This document shows, piece after piece, positions 8,883 to 15,736 of a stretch of 64,000 nucleotides of DNA. The DNA is from Phycisphaerales bacterium. GTDB taxonomy: Bacteria > Planctomycetota > Phycisphaerae > UBA1845 > Fen-1342. Every line of letters starts with the position of its first letter. Positions within the stretch are counted from its first letter, which is position 1. Location of the stretch: assembly GCA_016795025.1 (NCBI GenBank), contig JAEUIR010000002.1, forward strand, positions 1 to 64,000. The letters are read 5' to 3'. Both the position numbers and the translations under genes were made by a program. A model generated the notes under the pieces. The model was not told the origin of the DNA. It ran no database searches and saw only the letters and a list, made by a program, of their open reading frames with translations.

Positions 8883-9130
8883 TGTTGGAGGTGCAAGTCC
8901 GCTGCGGGCCGTGATGACCGGAACCGCCAGGCCGAGCAAGGGTGTCCGCCGCGAGGCGGAATCTGGGGAGCGTGGGCGTCACCGCCCGCGAACCCCGGCC
9001 AAAACTCGGACTCGACGAACAGAAACCGGATCCAAGGCCGGCACGGTTGGGTAACCCAGCAATGGATGGGGGCGCCCGAACGTGATTCGGAAGCGCGTGC
9101 AGGTAAGTCGGACGAGTTCGCATCGCCATG
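8878..9130 (+). mobile_element. Group II intron remnant (5' domain I), no intron-encoded protein
   Basis: The stretch carries sequence blocks typical of the first domain of bacterial group II introns: GGTGCAAGTCC, GAGCAAGGGTGTCC followed by a GCCGCGAGGCGGAATCTG block, ACTCGGACTCGACGAACAG followed by AAACCGGAT, and GCAGGTAAGTCGGACGAG. A possible 5' end is GTGAC at 8878. No reverse transcriptase/maturase frame and no domain V-VI end were found downstream, so it is a dead fragment. It lies just after a terminator; bacterial class C introns are known to choose such sites, although I cannot assign the class here. Confidence 0.6.
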
Positions 9131-9169
9131 CCGCTGGGTTTCCCCGACGCTGCGGCGAATGCCAGGAAG

Positions 9170-9222
9170 GCGATGCCGTGATCCGGGTCGGGTTCGAGCA
9201 CCCCGACTGGTTCAACGGGTTT
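9170..9222 (+). repeat. Partial duplicate of the MBL-fold gene segment at 9469-9521
   Basis: About 53 bases match 9469-9521 with few changes, ending in GACTGGTTCAACGG, 299 bases before the second copy. The reading frame around it is broken. It is a second fragment of the same gene family, left between the intron remnant and the longer fragment. The stretch 9223-9392 shows no other feature. Confidence 0.65.
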
Positions 9223-9392
9223 GCTGGTGCGTGAATCCCTTCTCGCACCCCCTCTCGCGGGAATCCGTTCCCGCGAGGCAGGATCGGGCGGGGCGGGGCG
9301 ATGAAAGGCGGTGGGAAAGTCAGAATGGGGGAAACGTGGGAGCGTGGGAAAAAAGTGCGGATCAATCCCACCCGCGCGAGTGAACGCCGTCA

Positions 9393-9686
9393 GTGCCACC
9401 CGGCGGCCACACGCCCGGGCACAGCGTGGTCCGCCTGGCGTCCGGCGGCGACCGGCTGACGTTCGCCGGCGACGCCGTGTTCCAGGTCGGGTTCGAGCAC
9501 CCCGACTGGTTCAACGGCTTCGAGCACGACCCCGAGGAGGCGGCCCGGGTGCGCGTCGCTCTCTTGCGGGAGCTGGCGGCCAAGCGCGAGTCGCTGGTGG
9601 CCACGCACCTGTCGTTCCCGTCCGTCTGCCACGTGGCGGTCGACGGCGACGCGTTTCGTTGGGTGCCGGGGCCGTGGGAGTATTGA
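9393..9686 (+). pseudogene. C-terminal fragment of an MBL-fold metallohydrolase
   Basis: Only the last 97 residues of a metallo-beta-lactamase-fold enzyme remain. The fragment has the metal-binding HTPGHS motif, the strand TFAGDAVF with the bridging Asp, and a late THLSFPS that would supply the last metal-binding His. The N-terminal HxHxDH half is missing upstream, where a non-homologous G-rich stretch and a partial duplicate (9170-9222) lie. The GTG at 9393 is simply the first start codon in frame, not evidence of expression. Codon use looks GC-richer than in neighbouring core genes, in line with transfer. I consider it dead. Confidence 0.7.
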
Positions 9687-9923
9687 GCGCTGGTTGGGCT
9701 AGAGCGGCCGCGGAGCTGCGCGAGGCCCAACATCCACGACTGGCTTCAGCGACATCGGTCTATAATGCTGGCGGGCCGCTGCGAAGCGCGGAGGTCGGGA
9801 GACGCCCTGCTGATGGTTCGAAAAAGGCAGGGTTGAGCCCGCGGATGATGGGCCTAATCACCCCGGACAACGGCTTTATCCCGCTTCGCCCGGTCCACCA
9901 ACCAGAACCGGATCGAGCGCCAG

Positions 9924-10871
9924 ATGTGGCTTCCTGCAAGTGTGCATCAACAAGCATGGCCGTGGATGCGGGGCCTTGGACGAATCGTCCGTGCGTCTAT
10001 CCCTGGCCCATTCTTGGGGAGCAGTATCCTGTCGGCGTCGGACTACAGCGGTACGCACGCCGGAAGCAAGTTCACGGTGTATTCTTTCTTGTTTGCTGAC
10101 GCAGAGTACTCGCCCGCGTGGCCCGCAGCGCTGCGACTCGTCCGCAAGAACCATTTTGGTGACGGTCGTCGGATGGCCTTCAAGTCGCTCAAGGACCGAC
10201 ACCGGGCGGGCGCACTGACGTGCTTTCTCAACGCCGCAGACTCACTGTGCGGCTTGCTCTGCACGGTAGCTGTCGACAAGCGCTATGAATGGATGGCATC
10301 GAGTCCCAACACGGTCAAGGTTTGGGGAGAGCGCGCGGGACTCAAGGGACGCTGGGACCCCGCCACATTCGAGGAAATGAGCCGCGTCGTGGTACTCTGG
10401 TCGTTCATTCTCAGTCATCTTGTTCGAGGGCACCAAGCCGTTAACTGGATCACGGACCAAGATGAAATAGCTGCAAACGACGACCGATTGACCGACCTAC
10501 TTGAGTTCGCCGGGCGCATGTCGAGTTTTTTCATCCAGAAGCCGATGCTTGAGCTCGCAGTGAATACAACGGCATACGACGATGGCACGGGCGGCTTTGA
10601 GGACTTTACGGCGATCCCTGACTTAGCCGCAGGCGCGTTTGCCGAGGTCGCTACGAGGTGGCCAAGCCTTCCTATTGAGCCCATCGCCACGCCGAAAGCG
10701 TGCGTAATCTCTGACTTGTCTCCCAAGAGCGATCACATCAACGATTGGCTTAGTTCATCCGGTGGCTTGCTGCGCAAGGTCTGCGTCCTGCTGCGCGTCC
10801 TTCCCGACGGGCGTACGCTCATTCAGCGGATCCAGTCTACGAGCGATGATCCCACGACAATCGATTCGTAG
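9924..10871 (+). CDS. Hypothetical protein, DUF3800-like fold suspected
   Basis: A 315-residue reading frame with normal amino-acid make-up; the start is uncertain (ATG at 9924 or 9966, neither with a good ribosome binding site). Near the N-terminus is ILSASDYSGTHAGSK, where SDYSG stands in the place of the DESG motif of DUF3800 proteins. Later RMAFKSLKDRHR and TVAVDKRYEW resemble the conserved Lys-containing and VDK segments of that RNase H-like family. If so, it could be a nuclease of a mobile or defence element, but the match is by eye and weak. It stands alone in the accessory island, with TATAAT at 9761 about 160 bases upstream. Confidence 0.55.
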   Translation: MWLPASVHQQAWPWMRGLGRIVRASIPGPFLGSSILSASDYSGTHAGSKFTVYSFLFADAEYSPAWPAALRLVRKNHFGDGRRMAFKSLKDRHRAGALTCFLNAADSLCGLLCTVAVDKRYEWMASSPNTVKVWGERAGLKGRWDPATFEEMSRVVVLWSFILSHLVRGHQAVNWITDQDEIAANDDRLTDLLEFAGRMSSFFIQKPMLELAVNTTAYDDGTGGFEDFTAIPDLAAGAFAEVATRWPSLPIEPIATPKACVISDLSPKSDHINDWLSSSGGLLRKVCVLLRVLPDGRTLIQRIQSTSDDPTTIDS

Positions 10872-10935
10872 CCGTTCACGGCGGCTGCTTCTTGCGCCGA
10901 CCGAACTGTCAGCCGCATTCAGCGAACCTAGCGTC

Positions 10936-11110
10936 GCATGGACGAGTCGCCCCGCTCCGTCTACGGAGCGGGACGCCACATGGACGGAGCGTAGCGCTGC
11001 GTGGACGAAGCGGCGCGCCGCATGGACGCGGCGCGGCGGCGCATGGACGCAGCGTCGCGCTCCGTGGACCGAGCGGCGCGCCGCGTGGACGAAAAATCGC
11101 GAAAATTGGC
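10936..11110. repeat. 21-bp tandem array, about nine units
   Basis: TGGAC-type cores recur exactly every 21 bases at 10939, 10960, 10981, 11002, 11023, 11044, 11065, 11086 and 11107. Units vary around GCRTGGACGNAGCGGCGCGC. One frame reads a heptad pattern (MDEAARR, MDAARRR, MDAASRS, VDRAARR, VDEKSRK), as in a coiled coil; the small frame 11001-11213 carries it, but no start signal supports translation. It is not a CRISPR: there are no unique spacers. Confidence 0.75.
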
Positions 11111-11305
11111 CGCGTTACAAAAGTCGCTGGCTGCTCCGCCCGATGCGTCAGCGAGCGCATCCGCCGCGGCGCGTCGCCCCGGGCGTGAAACTTGCGCGAA
11201 GGCCACCGGATGAAAACCGGTGCCATAGGCAAGCACAAGGAGTGCCGCATGGGTGCCTATCCGACTTCGCCGCGGGCGGCGTTTCTCAAATAGACCCGGC
11301 GCGCT

Positions 11306-11362
11306 CTTCGCCCGGCAGGGCGCACGTGCGTTGCCAGGGGCTTCGAGCCCCTGGAAGGCGAG
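11306..11362. repeat. Dispersed 57-bp repeat with two hairpins
   Basis: It begins with CTTCGCCCGGCAGGGCGCAC and ends in GGGGCTTCGAGCCCC and GGAAGGCGAG. Each half is a short hairpin (GCCC/GGGC and GGGGCT/AGCCCC). A near-identical copy lies at 28461-28518. It belongs to the same neighbourhood of repeats as the REP hairpins around the transposase at 11417. Nothing coding is visible in 11214-11416. Confidence 0.7.
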
Positions 11363-11394
11363 CAGCCCACCCCCCTCTTCTTTCTCTTTTCTCG

Positions 11395-11409
11395 CCGCCC
11401 GGAGGGCGG
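11395..11409. repeat. REP hairpin, 3' flank of the RAYT gene
   Basis: CCGCCCGGAGGGCGG: a 6-bp stem with a GGA loop, seven bases beyond the stop codon of the transposase gene. Its inverted partner is at 11882-11896, and the flanking TTTTCT tracts are also mirrored. Confidence 0.7.
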
Positions 11410-11416
11410 ACGAAGC

Positions 11417-11869
11417 TCACTCGAAGACCTCTTTCTCGTCGAACTCGATTCCGTGCCGACGCAACAGTTCGAGAAACTCAGTCTTGAAGTCCATGTGCTT
11501 GTGGTGCTCTTTCTGGCGTGAAATGTAGGCCTCAACTTCGGGCACGGCCGACTTGCTCACGGTGAACCCGCCGTAGCCTTCCTGCCATGCGAAGTGTCCA
11601 TGCTGCGGCCAGGTCTCATTGATCCACTTTGAGGAACGGCCCTTGATCTGACGAAGCATGTCCGAGTGCGACAGGTCAGCGCGGTAGCGGATGAGCAGAT
11701 GCACATGGTCGGGCATGCCGTTGATCGCAAGAAGCGTGCAGCGCAGGTCGCGCAGGATGCCACCCATGAAGGGGTAGAGGCGTTCTCCCAGGTCCGGCGA
11801 GATCAACATCGCGCGGCGCTTCGTGCTGAAAACCGTGTGATAGAAGTTTTGCGTGTACGCGCTTGGCAT
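11417..11869 (-). CDS. REP-associated tyrosine transposase (IS200/TnpA-REP, Y1 family)
   Basis: A 150-residue single-domain Y1 transposase. The HUH motif is H55-V-H57 in MPDHVHLLI, and the likely catalytic Tyr is Y115 in VEAYISRQKEHH. The N-terminal YHTVFSTKRR and the WQEGYGGFTVS segment are typical of REP-associated transposases. The ATG at 11869 follows a GGAGG-containing leader. The gene lies between inverted REP hairpins (11395-11409 and 11882-11896), the standard arrangement of a RAYT with its own REP pair. Such enzymes nick and rejoin single-stranded DNA at REP sequences. The gene looks intact. Confidence 0.9.
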   Translation of the reverse strand: MPSAYTQNFYHTVFSTKRRAMLISPDLGERLYPFMGGILRDLRCTLLAINGMPDHVHLLIRYRADLSHSDMLRQIKGRSSKWINETWPQHGHFAWQEGYGGFTVSKSAVPEVEAYISRQKEHHKHMDFKTEFLELLRRHGIEFDEKEVFE

Positions 11870-11881
11870 CGCAGCCTCCGT

Positions 11882-11896
11882 CCGCCCTCCGGGCGG
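11882..11896. repeat. REP hairpin, 5' flank of the RAYT gene
   Basis: CCGCCCTCCGGGCGG, the inverted copy of 11395-11409, 12 bases before the start of the transposase. It lies in the mRNA leader region, so it may also affect expression. Confidence 0.7.
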
Positions 11897-11921
11897 AAGA
11901 AAAGAGAGAGGGCATCGTTTA

Positions 11922-11965
11922 CCAGTGACTGAAGTCACTGGCAACCATCGTGCGCCCTCCGGGCG
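11922..11965. repeat. Palindrome plus REP copy at the island edge
   Basis: CCAGTGACT-GA-AGTCACTGG (11922-11941) is a 9-bp stem, followed by GCAACCATCG and then a third REP hairpin, CGCCCTCCGGGCG (11953-11965). A diverged version of this block (GTGATTGGCAACCTCCGGTC) occurs near 28413. The REP end directly abuts the truncated gene at 11963. Confidence 0.6.
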
Positions 11966-12559
11966 AAGAAAGCGGCGCTGGTGGCGACGCAGGCCGCCGC
12001 GGATGCCTTCGGCACGCTGCGCTCCAGCGCGGGCGACACGGTGCGGCTGATCCGCGCGTTCGCCGAGTCGCAGGCCAAGCCGTCGATCGTCTACAACCTG
12101 GCCCAGATTCCGCCGCCGGCCAGCCCATCGCCCGCGCCGCCGCCGGCCCAGCCGACGGATCTGACCGTCACGCTCGACGCCAGCGGCGGGAACCTCACGC
12201 TGCGCTGGAAGGCCGCGAACCCGGCCGGCACCAGCGGCACGGCGTACATCATCCGCCGGCGGCCGGCGGGCGAGAGCGAGTTTTCGTTCATCGGCGTGAG
12301 CGGCAGGAAGGAATTCGTGGACGACACGCTCATCGCCGGGCCGGACAGCGTGCAGTACACCGTGCAGGGCCAGCGGGCGGACAGCAGCGGGCCGCTGAGT
12401 CCGATCTTTGTCGTGAACTTCGGGCAGGCGCCGGGCGGCGGGCTGACGGCGAGCGTTCAGGCGGGGTCGTACGAAGCGACGCCTTCGACCGTGGACGGGC
12501 GAGCGGTGCAGAAGGTGCTGCCGAATGGGAGCGGGAAGCGATCGAAGGCGCGGATGTAA
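11963..12559 (+). pseudogene. 5'-truncated fibronectin type III domain protein
   Basis: The frame enters directly from the REP hairpin with AKKAALVATQAAADAF, with no start codon until a GTG at 11981 and no ribosome binding site. A helical segment, a Pro/Ala-rich hinge and one fibronectin III-like domain follow (DLTVTLDASGGNLTLRWK, then AYIIRRRPAGESEF and VQYTVQGQRADSSGPLSP). The N-terminal part of the parent protein is missing, cut at the REP sequence. Base use is GC-rich like the MBL-fold fragment, so both probably came from the same foreign source. It could in principle still be expressed from the GTG. Confidence 0.6.
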
Positions 12560-12578
12560 TCGCGCCGCCTCACTTACG

Positions 12579-12584
12579 TACAAT
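12579..12584 (+). promoter_or_regulatory. Putative -10 box (TACAAT)
   Basis: TACAAT 35 bases before the ATG at 12619, in the gap after the truncated fibronectin gene. No -35 box was seen. Confidence 0.4.
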
Positions 12585-12618
12585 ACGGCCATCGTGCGAT
12601 CCGACGGAGGTTGCGAGC

Positions 12619-12924
12619 ATGTGGCCGTTTTCCCGAAGGCGCGAGCTTTCGATACCCCCGGATGCGGGGTCTAAATCGACAGAGGTGGCCCGCGTGTGGC
12701 TAACGGACGGGGCCGGCATGTGCGTTTCCCTTCGCGACACGGCCCTTGGCGACGATTTCGCCGCTTGGGGCATGGTGCTGGTCGATCTGGCAAGGCACCT
12801 TGCGAACGCCCATGAACAGCGAACCGGCATCGATGCGCGCGTCACGTTTGAGCGGATCGTTGCCGGCTTTGATGTCGAGGTCCGCCATCCAACTGACGAA
12901 GTGAGCGGAGAAGCGCTGAAGTAA
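12619..12924 (+). CDS. DUF5076-like small protein
   Basis: A cytoplasmic protein of 101 residues that begins with MWPFSRRRELSIPPDAG. The body ARVWLTDGAGMCVSLRDT, then DFAAWGMVLVDLARHLANAH, matches what I recall of DUF5076, a family without known function. A TACAAT box lies 35 bases upstream. It is the first intact core-like gene after the accessory island. Confidence 0.65.
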   Translation: MWPFSRRRELSIPPDAGSKSTEVARVWLTDGAGMCVSLRDTALGDDFAAWGMVLVDLARHLANAHEQRTGIDARVTFERIVAGFDVEVRHPTDEVSGEALK

Positions 12925-12970
12925 CGGCAGCACTCCGCTCTACCACAAACCAGCGACTCAGGCCGGGTGC

Positions 12971-12997
12971 CCTGCCGACGGCCGTTGCGTCGGCAGG
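12971..12997. terminator. Strong hairpin after the DUF5076-like gene
   Basis: CCTGCCGAC pairs perfectly with GTCGGCAGG around a 9-nt loop. No T run follows, so termination is uncertain; it could also be a repeat element. It lies between the DUF5076-like gene and an N-truncated gene. Confidence 0.4.
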
Positions 12998-13088
12998 CAG
13001 GCGGCGTGGTTGTATCAGGCGAGCTTCGTAGCGATCACCGCAGCCTGGTTGGCGGACGCGGTATCGCCCGCCGCCGGACTCGTCTCGC

Positions 13089-13604
13089 TTGCTTGCCGGA
13101 GTGCTCAACCCGCCAATCCTGTCGGGGGAGCCGTTTCTGACGGGCCACGATGGCGAATATGTCTGGTCCATCCAGGCGGCGCAGGCCGGCCAAACACGGA
13201 ACGTGTTACTTCAACCCGCGACGCGCTATCGGCTGGATTTTTTGGGCGGAATCGGCCGATTCGGTTCGGATTATTTTCTAAGCGTCTCGCTCATCGCCGT
13301 GGACGATCTGCAATCGCTGCCGCTGGAAAATCAGCCCGGCGTGCGTCGTCTGGCGATTACGCAGGGCATGCAGGTTCCACCAGAATCGCATGGCACGATG
13401 TTGCCTTATTCGCTGGAATACACGACGGCGGAAGTGTTGCCTCCGGAACTCGATGGGAAATACATCGGCATTCACATGTACGGCAGCGACGGCTTCCCGC
13501 GCGTGAATTACGATGATTTTCGCCTGACAGCAACGCGCTTGCCGGAACCGAAGGCTCTCACGTTGTTATTAACGTGCCTCTTTGTGTCCCGCCATCGAAG
13601 ATGA
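13089..13604 (+). pseudogene. PEP-CTERM protein lacking its N-terminus
   Basis: The frame holds the second half of a secreted PEP-CTERM protein: a beta-rich domain (PATRYRLDFLGGIGRFGSDY, VNYDDFRLTATR) and the C-terminal signal LPEPKALTLLLTCLF with a final RHRR. No signal peptide, proper start codon (TTG at 13089 is only the first possible) or ribosome binding site is present. Upstream is a strong hairpin (12971-12997) and no related sequence in frame. PEP-CTERM proteins need a Sec signal to reach the exosortase, so this copy is probably not functional. It converges on the lipopolysaccharide cluster with a 3-base gap. Confidence 0.55.
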
Positions 13605-13607
13605 CCA

Positions 13608-14855
13608 TCAATTCGGATTGCTGGGCCGCCCTTTGAAAACCGCCGAAAGCTTGCTCAACCGCTCCCGGCGCGTAAAAACCGCGATCAATTCTTTCGCATG
13701 CCGCCGCATGCTCAACCGTTCGCGAAAAACGCCCGCGTCGGTGGCGCATGCCGCGCGGATGTCTTCGCGCAGCGCCGCCGTGATTTCTCGCGCTAGCGCT
13801 TCGATGTCGTCCGGCGAATCGATCAGCGCACCATGTCGCCCGGGCGTCATCGCCTCGGCCGCGCCGTTCCAGCGCGTCGTCACCACCGGAAGCCCGCAGC
13901 ACAATGCCTCCAGCACCACCCGGCTGCACGGGTCGTACCAGGTCGGATGCGCCAGCGCGTCGGCCGCCGCGTATAGCCCGCGCATCGCGTGCGATGCGCC
14001 GATGAAGCGAACGCGGCCGCTCACACCCTGCACGGCCGCGGCCCGTTCGTATGGCCGGGAATCGTCGCGCCCGGCGATGAGCAGTTTCCACGGCGTCGCA
14101 CCGGCGGAATGCGACATTGCAACCGCGCGAATCAGTTCCGGCAGACCTTTTAACTTGAAATTGTGCGCAACAAAAAGCACCACGCGCTCATCCGGACTCA
14201 AACCGAGCTTCACTCGCGTCGCGGCACGCAGCGCGGCCGGGTCGCCGCAACGCAGCCGCTCAACATTTACGCCATTGAACACGATATGCACGCGGTCGCG
14301 CATTTTTGGATGCCGCTCGATCACCTGTCGCCGCACATAATCCGAAACAGCCGCGACAGTCGGCGGTCGAGACGAATCGAACATCGCTCGCTCCAGCCGA
14401 TCCAGATAACGCTGCTTTGCGTGAAAAAACCGGCCGATGCGCTTGAGCAGGCGCGGCAGCGGCGCTCGCACCCGCGCGATCGATCTCTCGATCGTTTCGG
14501 CCAGCGTTCCACCGCGCGGCTGATAGACATCCGCGCGCGGATGCGGCGTAATCGCATGCACCACGTCGAACGGAGTTTGATCCAGAAACTCACAGACGCC
14601 CGCGACGTACCAGCGGGCAAGCTGCACGCGCGTCAAACCGCGCGGCGGCGTCAGGCCGCGAAATCGGACTCCGTCTCTCGCAGGGCGCTGCGCATCGCCG
14701 TCGGGCCCTGCGTTGAAGACGATCGTCGGTTCGACCCCTTCGGCGGCCAGAGCGGCGGCCATCTCAAGCACCGACGTTTCCGCGCCGCCGCGGCGCGCGT
14801 CGATCGATTCCTGAATGATCGCGATGCGCAACCCGCTGTTCGGCCCACGAGTCAT
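13608..14855 (-). CDS. Glycosyltransferase family 4 (lipopolysaccharide core type)
   Basis: A GT-B fold transferase of 415 residues. The N-terminal IAIIQESIDARRGGAETSV has the donor-fold glycine turn and GGAE. The C-terminal half has ERVVLFVAHNFKLKGLPELI, the phosphate-binding region HPTWYDPCSRVVLEALCCGL (E-x7-E) and GLPVVTTRWNG. The HNFKLKGLPELI block resembles WaaG-like core glucosyltransferases. Its ATG overlaps the stop of the upstream kinase gene by four bases (ATGA), so the two are translationally coupled in the waaF-kinase-kinase-GT4 run. It probably adds a sugar to the lipid A core at the cytoplasmic face of the inner membrane. Confidence 0.85.
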   Translation of the reverse strand: MTRGPNSGLRIAIIQESIDARRGGAETSVLEMAAALAAEGVEPTIVFNAGPDGDAQRPARDGVRFRGLTPPRGLTRVQLARWYVAGVCEFLDQTPFDVVHAITPHPRADVYQPRGGTLAETIERSIARVRAPLPRLLKRIGRFFHAKQRYLDRLERAMFDSSRPPTVAAVSDYVRRQVIERHPKMRDRVHIVFNGVNVERLRCGDPAALRAATRVKLGLSPDERVVLFVAHNFKLKGLPELIRAVAMSHSAGATPWKLLIAGRDDSRPYERAAAVQGVSGRVRFIGASHAMRGLYAAADALAHPTWYDPCSRVVLEALCCGLPVVTTRWNGAAEAMTPGRHGALIDSPDDIEALAREITAALREDIRAACATDAGVFRERLSMRRHAKELIAVFTRRERLSKLSAVFKGRPSNPN

Positions 14856-15736
14856 GACGCCCGGCTCATCGCAGCGCTTGGGGTGTCGCGCCGCGCATGC
14901 CGCGCGATGCGCCGCAAAATGCGATCGCTGCGCTGCGCCACGCGCCGTGCATACCAACGCGTGCGCGGCGCGCCCGGTTGCAGGCCGAGATACGCGAGCA
15001 GAAATCGCACACGATCTGAGCGCGTCGCACCGATCTGTCGCGCGGACGCATCGAGCTGCGACAAATCCTTCAGAACCCAGCGTCCGCGCCGCGCGGTCGG
15101 CCGCAGCGCTCTGGCTAGATCGATGATCGCAAAACGCGGCGCCGCCGCCCCGCTCGCGTCGATTTCCGAAAATATGTGGCACAGGTACAAATCGCGGTGG
15201 CAAAATCCGGTCTGATGAAATGCGCAGATCAAGCGTCCAAGCCGAATTGCGACGTCAATCCGCGCCGGCCCGCGCGTCACCGGCGCGCCGGCCGCCTCTA
15301 AGCGAGGCCAGACTCGGTCAAACGGCTCGCCAGGCGCTTGCTCAAACAGCACCGCGCTGCTTCGCTCGAACGGCCCGTGCATTCGCTCGACTACGCCGAC
15401 CACTCTCACCGACGGTACCTGCGCCTCCGCAAGACGGCGCGATGTTTCATATTCCCACCATGCCCGGCCGTGGCCCACGCGCTGATACTGAATTCGATCG
15501 ACCTGCTCGCGCAGCGGCGTTCGAAAATATCGCTTCACAAACAGCGTTCGCCCCGCGGAGTCGCCGATTTGCCAGCGCCAGCGCTGCCGTCCATTCAGCC
15601 CGGGCTTGTTCAGCGCATCCCAGCGACCGGGCAACCGCGGCTCATCGGCGTCCTGAAGCAGAGCGTCGAGGTCGCGCAATCCAGCGCCGGCCAACAAGTC
15701 GCGCCATTCAGGGTCGATCCATGAATATCGACTCAT
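14852..15736 (-). CDS. Lipopolysaccharide kinase, InaA/WaaP-like
   Basis: A protein-kinase-fold enzyme of 294 residues. LFVKRYFRTP carries the ATP-contact Lys, HRDLYLCHIF is the catalytic loop and AIIDLARA the metal-binding Asp; KDLSQLDASA follows as in InaA/WaaP/KdkA proteins. Members phosphorylate heptose or Kdo in the lipopolysaccharide core. It overlaps both neighbours by four bases (15733-15736 and 14852-14855), so it lies in the middle of a tightly coupled operon. Confidence 0.85.
   Translation of the reverse strand: MSRYSWIDPEWRDLLAGAGLRDLDALLQDADEPRLPGRWDALNKPGLNGRQRWRWQIGDSAGRTLFVKRYFRTPLREQVDRIQYQRVGHGRAWWEYETSRRLAEAQVPSVRVVGVVERMHGPFERSSAVLFEQAPGEPFDRVWPRLEAAGAPVTRGPARIDVAIRLGRLICAFHQTGFCHRDLYLCHIFSEIDASGAAAPRFAIIDLARALRPTARRGRWVLKDLSQLDASARQIGATRSDRVRFLLAYLGLQPGAPRTRWYARRVAQRSDRILRRIARHARRDTPSAAMSRAS

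Noticed and set aside
9780-9835. tRNA-like stretch with GGTTCGAA
   Set aside because: Only the T-loop-like string is present; I could not form an acceptor stem or anticodon arm.
10936-11110. CRISPR array
   Set aside because: The repeat period is 21 bases with no unique spacers between units and no cas genes in the window.
11950-12924. A single long frame joining the fibronectin region and the DUF5076-like gene
   Set aside because: Over the fibronectin part it is a shadow in another frame; only the segment from the ATG at 12619 looks like real protein.
13010-13516. Alternative frame as the missing N-terminus of the PEP-CTERM gene
   Set aside because: After the first residues it is the out-of-frame shadow of the real coding frame and has no signal peptide.
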